Shown piece by piece: positions 58,647 through 64,000 of a DNA stretch of 64,000 nt (position 1 is the stretch's first letter; each line of letters starts with the position of its first letter). The DNA is taken from contig CAWHIX010000011.1 in NCBI GenBank assembly GCA_963829545.1, forward strand, positions 1 to 64,000, in the 5' to 3' direction. The notes beneath the pieces were generated by a model, which did no database searches, was not told the origin of the DNA, and was given only the letters and a program-made list of their open reading frames with translations. The DNA comes from JAXGXJ01 sp963829545. Lineage in GTDB: Bacteria > Actinomycetota > Thermoleophilia > RBG-16-64-13. The position numbers and the translations under genes are program-made.

Positions 58647-59568
58647 GCGGCCGGCGTTGGGGCGGGGTCTTGCCGCCCTTCTCGGGGAGTCGGCGGAAGA
58701 CGCCGTTGCGCTGGAGGGTGACTCGGCGCAGGCAGAGGCGGCCATGCGGGAAGCCGGCACGGGAGAGCCGGGGCACGCGCAGGCAGGTCGCGTCATCGAC
58801 CTCCCAGTGACCGCGATCCGACGCAACCCGCGTCAGCCCCGACGAGTCATCGAACCTGAGGCCCTCGAGGAACTGGCTTTGTCCATCGCGGAAGTGGGTG
58901 TAGTGCAGCCGGTCATAGTGCGGCCGCTCGACGGTGCCTACGAACTCATCGCCGGTGAACGGCGCTGGCGGGCGGCTCAGAAGGCCGGCTTCACCGTGAT
59001 CCCGGCCATTGTTCGCCCGGCCTCCGATGTGGAAAGCCTGGAACTGGCTCTCATCGAGAACGTGGTGCGGCAGGCACTCAACCCTCTCGACGAGGCTTTC
59101 GCCCTCAAGGTCCTCCTTGACGACCTGGGCGTCACCCAGGAAAGCCTCGCCGCGCGGGTAGGCAAGAGCCGGTCCGCCATCGCCAACAAGGTTCGTCTGC
59201 TCGAACTGCCTGCCCCGATCCAGGATTCGCTGGCTCAGGGACTCATATCCGAAGGCCATGGGCGGGCACTGTTGGGGCTGAAGGGCCAGGGGGGGCAGCT
59301 CCAGCTTGCCCGTCGCATAACTGAGAAAGGACTGTCGGTGCGGCAGGTGGAGGAGGAGGTCCGCCGTCTCGATCTCAAGCAGACGTCGCCTCCCGCTCCC
59401 AAGGGCGTCCCTCTCGACGAAGAGATCCTCGATGCGCTGCGGGAAGCCTTCTTCGCCTCCATAGGGGTGATGCCGCGTATCAAGACCAGGGGCAGGGGGG
59501 GCATCGTCGAGCTGCCCTTCAAGGACGTGCAAGAACTGCAGCGCATCCGGGATCGCCTGGGAACCTGA
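58639..59568 (+). CDS. parB: Chromosome-partitioning CTPase/DNA-binding protein ParB
   Basis: 309 residues. ATG 58639 (MGKRPALGRGLAALLG, the usual ParA-activating N-terminus). IRRNPRQPRRV, then ELIAGERRWRAAQKAG (CTP-binding motif) and IENVVRQALNPLDEA. The helix-turn-helix is QESLAARVGKSRSAIANKVR. The C-terminal dimerisation part has IVELPFKDVQELQRIRDRL. It binds parS at 55506. Confidence 0.96.
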   Translation: MGKRPALGRGLAALLGESAEDAVALEGDSAQAEAAMREAGTGEPGHAQAGRVIDLPVTAIRRNPRQPRRVIEPEALEELALSIAEVGVVQPVIVRPLDGAYELIAGERRWRAAQKAGFTVIPAIVRPASDVESLELALIENVVRQALNPLDEAFALKVLLDDLGVTQESLAARVGKSRSAIANKVRLLELPAPIQDSLAQGLISEGHGRALLGLKGQGGQLQLARRITEKGLSVRQVEEEVRRLDLKQTSPPAPKGVPLDEEILDALREAFFASIGVMPRIKTRGRGGIVELPFKDVQELQRIRDRLGT

Positions 59569-59753
59569 ACGCTGACCTGCTCAGCCGGCGCCCGACCCGG
59601 GTCTCCACACCCGCGGGCCGTGCGTTGCGGAACTGGCCATAGGGTCGCGCCCGTCAGATCCTCGCGCTGCGCTTAGGGGCCGCCTCCATTCTTGGCGGCC
59701 GGCGAGCGACGATGAGGTTCACCAACGGGGTTGTCGGCCGCAGGGGGTTGGAT

Positions 59754-60608
59754 ATGAGGCGAGACGAAGAAGAACGGGTTCCGACCGAGGAACGTCAGGT
59801 TTCGCGAGGGTCTTGGCGCGCGAAGCCTCGGCGCGCGTTCATTTCGGCAGCATCGCTGCTACTGATCGGTGCCATGGGAATGATGCTCTTCTTGGCGGGC
59901 TGCAGCGATGACGGCGAGGCCGCAGCCGGGGCGGCCTTAGCCGCCTCCTCTGGAGCTATCGCTTCTCCCAATACGATCACCGTCGTAGGCAAGGCGACCG
60001 TGCAGAGCGCTCCCGACGAAGCCACCGTCACGCTTACCGTCGAGAACGATGGAGCCGAGCCCGGCACGGTCCTCGACAGCAACTCCAAGAGCATCCAGCA
60101 GGTCCTCGACCGGCTGAAGGCCGAGGGAATCGAAGACAGCGCCATCCAGACCTCCAACGTCTTCGTATACCCGATCCGCACCTACGACCCGAAGTCGGGC
60201 AAAGAATCGCTCACCGGCTACAGGGCCCAGAACTCGGTGACCGTGACCCTCAAGGATGCCGCCCTGGTCGGGAAGGTGCTGGCGGCGTCGGTAGAGACCG
60301 GCGCGACGAACGTCTCCGGTCCAGTGTGGCGGTTGACGGAAGACAGCGCCGCCGTCTCTGACGCGCTCACCAAGGCGGTCGCGAACGCCCAGGCGAAGGC
60401 TCAAGCGTTGGCCACCGCGCAGGGGGTCGCCCTGGGCCCGGTCGTCATGATGAGCGAAGGGGTCGTCGATCTGCCCGTAGTGCCCATGTACGCGGATATC
60501 AGCGCCGAAGAATCGACCGACGCCGGGAGAGTGACGGAACCGCCCATCAGTCCCGGCACTCTCGACGTTGCGGCGACCGTAACTGTGAGCTACGGTCTGG
60601 TCCGTTAG
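59754..60608 (+). CDS. SIMPL-domain (DUF541) lipoprotein
   Basis: 284 residues from ATG 59754 (ATG 59712 is an alternative). A charged N-terminus is followed by a helix ending LLLIGAMGMMLFLAGCSDDG, a lipobox with Cys, so it is membrane-anchored outside the cell. The SIMPL domain begins ITVVGKATVQSAPDEATVTL and continues NSKSIQQVLDRLKAEGIEDS, TGYRAQNSVTVTLKDAA and NAQAKAQALATAQGVALGPV. The function of the family is poorly known. The 143-185 bases upstream show no clear promoter. Confidence 0.88.
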   Translation: MRRDEEERVPTEERQVSRGSWRAKPRRAFISAASLLLIGAMGMMLFLAGCSDDGEAAAGAALAASSGAIASPNTITVVGKATVQSAPDEATVTLTVENDGAEPGTVLDSNSKSIQQVLDRLKAEGIEDSAIQTSNVFVYPIRTYDPKSGKESLTGYRAQNSVTVTLKDAALVGKVLAASVETGATNVSGPVWRLTEDSAAVSDALTKAVANAQAKAQALATAQGVALGPVVMMSEGVVDLPVVPMYADISAEESTDAGRVTEPPISPGTLDVAATVTVSYGLVR

Positions 60609-60624
60609 ATCTTGAGCACGATGC

Positions 60625-60654
60625 GCAGGCAGCCATTCCCGGATGGCTGCCTGC
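60625..60654 (+). terminator. Hairpin terminator after the SIMPL gene
   Basis: GCAGGCAGCCAT-TCCCGG-ATGGCTGCCTGC, a perfect 12-bp stem 16 bases after the stop, without a T-run. Confidence 0.65.
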
Positions 60655-60695
60655 AGGTGCCATCACCCGCGTCGACTTTCGACCCACGACTGCTA

Positions 60696-60701
60696 TATGA
60701 T
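60696..60701 (+). promoter_or_regulatory. -10 element for a leaderless transcript
   Basis: TATGAT with exactly six bases before GTG 60708, the same spacing as at 9598. A weak -35-like TCGACT lies 18 bases upstream. No ribosome-binding site at proper distance. Confidence 0.55.
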
Positions 60702-60707
60702 GAAGGT

Positions 60708-61058
60708 GTGGGAGCACGTTCTGACACCACCGATCCTCTGCAGGAAGTCCTCGCGGAATACCTCGATATCCCCGGGATGAAGGCCGCCATACTCGTGTCC
60801 GACGAGGGACTTACCATAAGTAGCGCTACGGCCGGTGACGTGGACGTGTCCGGCGTGGCGGCCCTGGTCATCGACATGGTGGCCATGGTCCAGCGTTTCG
60901 GCCTGCAAGTGGCGGCCGGATTCCTGGACATCATGAGTATCGAGTTCGAGGAGCTCAGCGTAGTCCTGGCGCCTTTCGCCCCCGACGTCATGCTCGCGCT
61001 CGTGGGGTCCCGTGGCTCCCTCGGCGGCGAGCCGCGGACAGCGTTCGGCCGCCTCTGA
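60708..61058 (+). CDS. Roadblock/LC7-domain protein
   Basis: 116 residues. GTG 60708. A single roadblock fold: LQEVLAEYLDIPGMKAAILV, SDEGLTISSATAGDVDVSGV, LVIDMVAMVQRFGLQVAAGF, LDIMSIEFEELSVVLAPFAP. Bacterial roadblock proteins usually regulate small MglA-like GTPases; none is encoded nearby, so the partner is unknown. It is convergent with the next gene. Confidence 0.8.
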   Translation: MGARSDTTDPLQEVLAEYLDIPGMKAAILVSDEGLTISSATAGDVDVSGVAALVIDMVAMVQRFGLQVAAGFLDIMSIEFEELSVVLAPFAPDVMLALVGSRGSLGGEPRTAFGRL

Positions 61059-61084
61059 CCACCCTAGGGGTGATCGGGCGCCGC

Positions 61085-61549
61085 TCAGTTCGAGGAACCC
61101 ACCAGCCGGCCGGAACCGTAATCGAGGAAACCGATGACGTCGACGGGCTCGTTGGTGCCCGTGTCGTCTCCGCTTCGCCCCCACACCTCCCAGACCAACC
61201 GCGGGGGAACGGCGACGAGCAGGGTCCCCCCCGTCTTCCTGACGTAGACATGAGGCTCGGCGTCGGAAAGGTAGAGGAGTTCGACCTTGACGGGCCGCTC
61301 CGCCGAGTCTGCGAAAGCGACTCTCGCACGCTTCAGGGCTTCGCCGGAGCTCCCGAGAGCGGCCGAGTCGTCGACGCGGAGCAGGGCAAAGACAAAGCCC
61401 CAACCCTTCAGGGGGTTGAGGATATATTGGCCGTCTTGGGTGGGAGACGTGTATCTCTCGGCTACTACCGCAGGCAGGAGCAGTAGTACGATGAGCACCA
61501 CGGGGATGATCCACACTAGGTGACGCCTGATGAGAGTCCCTCCTGTCAC
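61085..61549 (-). CDS. Membrane-anchored protein of unknown function
   Basis: About 154 residues from GTG 61549, a tentative start; TACAAT at 61565-61570 is a possible -10. One N-terminal helix (LVWIIPVVLIVLLLLPAVVA), then an extracellular domain with NPLKGWGFVFALLRVDDSAA, KVELLYLSDAEPHVYVRKTG and PPRLVWEVWGRS. I do not recognise a family. It is divergent from cobO. Confidence 0.65.
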   Translation of the reverse strand: MTGGTLIRRHLVWIIPVVLIVLLLLPAVVAERYTSPTQDGQYILNPLKGWGFVFALLRVDDSAALGSSGEALKRARVAFADSAERPVKVELLYLSDAEPHVYVRKTGGTLLVAVPPRLVWEVWGRSGDDTGTNEPVDVIGFLDYGSGRLVGSSN

Positions 61550-61641
61550 TCGTCCGGCGACTCCATTGTAGTCTGCTCGGCCGACGGTAGTCGCGGGTCG
61601 CAAGGACAGTCATGGCTATACGCTAGGAAAGGATCGCAGGG

Positions 61642-62157
61642 TTGACCGGCCGAATCATCGTCAACACGGGGGATGGAAAAGGAAAGACTACGGCGGCTTT
61701 CGGCACCGCCTTTCGCGCGGCCGGTCATGGGTGGCAGGTCGCTATCGTGCAGTTCATCAAGGGTTCCTGGAGTTACGGCGAAGTGAAGGCTGCAGAGCGC
61801 TTCCCGAACATCACGGTCAGGCGGATAGGTTCCGGCTACACGTGGGCGGCGAAAGACCCGGAGGAGCCCCGGCGATTGGCTCGAGAAGCGTGGACCCTAT
61901 GCCGGGAACTCGTCGCCGCCGACGGCTACGATCTTCTGGTGATGGACGAAGTCAACATCGCGGTCGCTGAAGGTTTCATCGAAGCGAAAGAGGTGGTGGA
62001 CCTCCTTCGGGAGAAACCAGCCCGCCTCTCGGTCATACTGACGGGGCGCGGTGCCGCTGCAGAGATCATCGCGGTGGCGGACACGGTGACCGAAATGAGG
62101 TGCCTCAAGCACGCCTTCGCGGAAGGAGTGCCTGCTCAGCGCGGAATCGAGTACTAG
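61642..62157 (+). CDS. cobO: Cob(I)yrinic acid a,c-diamide adenosyltransferase
   Basis: 171 residues. TTG 61642 with AAAGGA upstream. P-loop IIVNTGDGKGKTTAAFGTAF, IVQFIKGSWSYGE, DGYDLLVMDEVNIAVAEG and VILTGRGAAAEII are the BtuR/CobO blocks. Adds the adenosyl group to corrinoids using ATP. No other cobalamin genes are adjacent except the degenerate CobB-like gene 25 kb away. Confidence 0.94.
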   Translation: MTGRIIVNTGDGKGKTTAAFGTAFRAAGHGWQVAIVQFIKGSWSYGEVKAAERFPNITVRRIGSGYTWAAKDPEEPRRLAREAWTLCRELVAADGYDLLVMDEVNIAVAEGFIEAKEVVDLLREKPARLSVILTGRGAAAEIIAVADTVTEMRCLKHAFAEGVPAQRGIEY

Positions 62158-62162
62158 CCGCG

Positions 62163-63644
62163 CTAACGCGGGTGCTGCTTGGTCTGACCATCTTTCCTAG
62201 GCCGCCGCGCACGGCCGGCAAGTTGGCCACAGGCCGCATCGATCCCACCGCCCTTGCTCTGCCGGACCACGGCCTCCACGCCGGCTGCGGCCAGTGCATC
62301 TCGAAAAGCTGCGATGGCTCCCGGGCTCGAGGGTCTGAACCCCGGGCAGGAGAGGACATCTGGCTCGTTCGGCGAGACGGTGGACCGGGAGGTCTTCCTG
62401 GCGGTTCCGGTACGCGAGGGTTCCGTCGGACGCGAGGACTCCGCGAGACGCGATACCGGGTTCCATGCCAGCAGGTTCACGGTGACCACGTGTCCCTGAA
62501 GCAGGGCGGCCAGACGCTTGGCGTCGTTCAGGGAGTCGTTGACGCCCTCCAAAAGGACATACTCCACCAACAGCTTTCGGTGCGTGATCTCAAAATGGTC
62601 CCAGCCGGCCGCGAGGACATTGGCCAGAGGGTGGCGGAACGTCTCCGGCACAAGCCGGGCTCGGGTACGGTCGTCGGCTCCGTGCAAGGATAGGGCTAGA
62701 TTGACCTGAGGCTCCGACCGGGCCAACCTTCGGATACCGGCCGGGATGCCCACGGTCGAGATCGAGATGGAGCGATGACCAAGGTCGAGGCCTTGGGAGG
62801 CGGTGAGGATGCGGATAGATGCGAGCACCGCCTGCAGATTCAGGAGCGGCTCGCCCATGCCCATGTAGACGAGGTTCGACAGCCGCCATCCTTCCTCAGC
62901 ACCGATGGCCGTCGCTATTCGCACTTGGTCCACGATCTCGGCGGCGGAGAGATTCCGCTCCAGTCCGCCCAATCCGGTGGCGCAGAAGGCGCAGCCGACA
63001 GGGCAACCCACCTGGCTCGAGATGCAGGCGGTCACCCGCCGGCTGTAGCGCATGACCACCATCTCGACCGTAGCGCCGTCCGCGGCTGTGAGCAGCAGCT
63101 TGGTCGTGCGGTCCTTGGCAGTCTTTGTGCCGGACACGACCAGGGTCGAGGAACCGAGCTCGTCGAGGGCGGCGCGAGTGTCCGGAGGGAGGACCGTGGA
63201 GCTGCCGAAAGGCAACAGCGGCCGGCGGAAGAGGTGCTCGAACACCTGCTCGTAGCGATAGAGGGGTGCGTCGCCGTCCGCCAGGAGGCGGGCCAAGTCG
63301 GGTCTGTACAGCTCGAGAAGGTCGCGGGCGTTCGTCGGAGTGGAGGCCCCTGTCTTAACCTCGCGAGGCGACCTCTCTGGACCCCGGGGCTTCTTGGCCG
63401 CCGCCGAGGCCGGCCTGCTCTTGCCCGCCGTCTTCTTGCTCGTTCCCGGAGCCGGCCTGCTCTTCCCCTTGGTCGCACCGGGTTTGGCCCCGGTGGTCTT
63501 CTGGGCTGGGCGGGGAGAGGGCACGGGTGGCTTGCTCCCGCCCTGCCCGGTGGCGCTCTGCTTGTCCACGTCTCGCTTAGTGGCGCCCTGCGTGTTCCCG
63601 CTGCGCGTGCCCGCGTTGCCCTTACCCGCGCTTCCCGCGCTCAT
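62163..63644 (-). CDS. rlmN: Dual-specificity 23S rRNA/tRNA (adenine-C2)-methyltransferase RlmN
   Basis: 493 residues. Radical-SAM motif CPVGCAFCATG (CxxxCxxC), SNLVYMGMGEPLLNLQAVLA, ISISTVGIPAGIRRLA, LALSLHGADDRTRARLVPE and the C-terminal catalytic Cys in GIDAACGQL. The usual length is about 350. The extra length is an N-terminal disordered tail of about 105 residues rich in Lys, Pro, Ala and Gly, plus a short Ser/Thr/Arg-rich insertion near residue 420. ATG 63644 overlaps the preceding stop (ATGA). Confidence 0.93.
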   Translation of the reverse strand: MSAGSAGKGNAGTRSGNTQGATKRDVDKQSATGQGGSKPPVPSPRPAQKTTGAKPGATKGKSRPAPGTSKKTAGKSRPASAAAKKPRGPERSPREVKTGASTPTNARDLLELYRPDLARLLADGDAPLYRYEQVFEHLFRRPLLPFGSSTVLPPDTRAALDELGSSTLVVSGTKTAKDRTTKLLLTAADGATVEMVVMRYSRRVTACISSQVGCPVGCAFCATGLGGLERNLSAAEIVDQVRIATAIGAEEGWRLSNLVYMGMGEPLLNLQAVLASIRILTASQGLDLGHRSISISTVGIPAGIRRLARSEPQVNLALSLHGADDRTRARLVPETFRHPLANVLAAGWDHFEITHRKLLVEYVLLEGVNDSLNDAKRLAALLQGHVVTVNLLAWNPVSRLAESSRPTEPSRTGTARKTSRSTVSPNEPDVLSCPGFRPSSPGAIAAFRDALAAAGVEAVVRQSKGGGIDAACGQLAGRARRPRKDGQTKQHPR

Positions 63645-64000
63645 GCTCCGCCTCCGCCCTCGCCCTCAAGGGCCTCTCGGGTGCTGAGGCGCACGGTCAT
63701 GCCGCGCTCAGCCGAAAGCAACTGGGCGGCGCTGGCGCCATTCAGAGCCAGGGCCAGATAGCCCCACGAATCCCGGAAAACCCCCAGCTCACCGGGCTTG
63801 AGCTGCCCGAAGGTCTCGACGACCCGCGCGTCCCACGCCGGCAGGTCCTCGCCTTCCACCTCTACCGCGTAGACGAGGCCGGAGAGGGACGACTCGTCAA
63901 AACGCGCGGCCAACTCCACGTTGCCGAAGCGGTCTACCTCGACCACCTCGGCCAGCACGCCGCCGCCGACCGGTCGCCAGACCGGCTGGGGGAGGACGGC
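63641..64000 (-). CDS. SAM hydroxide adenosyltransferase (DUF62), C-terminal part, runs off window
   Basis: The last 119 residues of the protein are visible. GGGVLAEVVEVDRFGNVELA is the junction into the C-terminal beta domain, and GVFRDSWGYLALALNGASAA with RGMTVRL ends it. This matches the DUF62/chlorinase-like SAM hydrolase family (SAM plus water to adenosine plus methionine). The N-terminal domain lies beyond the right edge. It is coupled to rlmN by an ATGA overlap. Confidence 0.85.
   Translation of the reverse strand, partial: AVLPQPVWRPVGGGVLAEVVEVDRFGNVELAARFDESSLSGLVYAVEVEGEDLPAWDARVVETFGQLKPGELGVFRDSWGYLALALNGASAAQLLSAERGMTVRLSTREALEGEGGGGA

Overview
This looks like the replication-origin region of a high-GC, single-membrane (Gram-positive-type) bacterium, most likely a deep-branching member of the Actinomycetota (Coriobacteriia, Geothermincolia or Thermoleophilia-like). 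The evidence is: a tRNA-Ile/tRNA-Ala pair on the gyrA side of the dnaA operon (as in mycobacteria), a GyrB closely resembling actinobacterial GyrB, an Ala-Ser pair in the GyrA quinolone region as in Mycobacterium, a DciA (DUF721) gene between recF and gyrB, and promoters placed for leaderless mRNAs. It keeps mnmE, mnmG, rsmG, parA and parB next to the origin, which streptomycetes have lost in part. No rRNA, transposase, prophage or CRISPR array was seen.

Layout. 1-15.3 kb (minus strand): six large exported proteins carrying S-layer homology (SLH) repeats: an Ig-like surface protein, a PI-PLC-like lipase, an M30-like metallopeptidase, a SpoIID-like lytic enzyme, an N-acetylmuramoyl-L-alanine amidase and an M23 peptidase, with an ECF-like sigma factor among them. 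15.4-26.1 kb (minus strand): a chain of overlapping genes for cell-wall polymer synthesis: DUF4330 protein, O-antigen-ligase-like membrane protein, three glycosyltransferase genes (one a GT4-WecG/TagA fusion), the pyruvyl transferase csaB and the lipid II flippase murJ. 26.3-29.1 kb (plus strand): a Tat-exported FAD oxidoreductase and wecB (UDP-ManNAc supply). 29.1-37.2 kb: larB, an amidohydrolase, ddl, a degenerate GGDEF membrane protein, uspA, two tRNAs, a bifunctional-nuclease-domain gene, a chorismate-mutase-like gene, a degenerate CobB-like protein and a membrane zinc peptidase.

37.3-48.4 kb (minus strand): the replication-initiation operon GHKL-ATPase/HTH gene, dnaA, dnaN, S4 protein, recF, dciA, gyrB, gyrA. 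48.4-49.1 kb: oriC, with a cluster of DnaA boxes and a very strong hairpin. 49.1-59.6 kb (plus strand): rpmH, rnpA, yidD, yidC, jag, mnmE, a divergent MnmG-like paralogue, mnmG (with a perfect parS inside it), rsmG, parA, parB. Genes point away from oriC on both sides. 59.7-64 kb: a SIMPL lipoprotein, a roadblock/LC7 protein, a small membrane protein, cobO, rlmN and part of a SAM-cleaving (DUF62) enzyme.

How it works together: WecB makes UDP-ManNAc, the WecG/TagA domain and other glycosyltransferases build a secondary cell-wall polymer, CsaB pyruvylates it, and the SLH proteins bind the pyruvylated polymer, placing a set of peptidoglycan- and lipid-cutting enzymes in the wall. This pathway reading is inference from family knowledge.

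Caution: from the left edge to about 29 kb almost every gene is split by several frameshifts, whereas only three are evident to the right of 29 kb. Protein motifs stay intact across frames and essential murJ is hit, so I read these as sequence errors rather than gene decay. Gene limits in that part are reconstructions.
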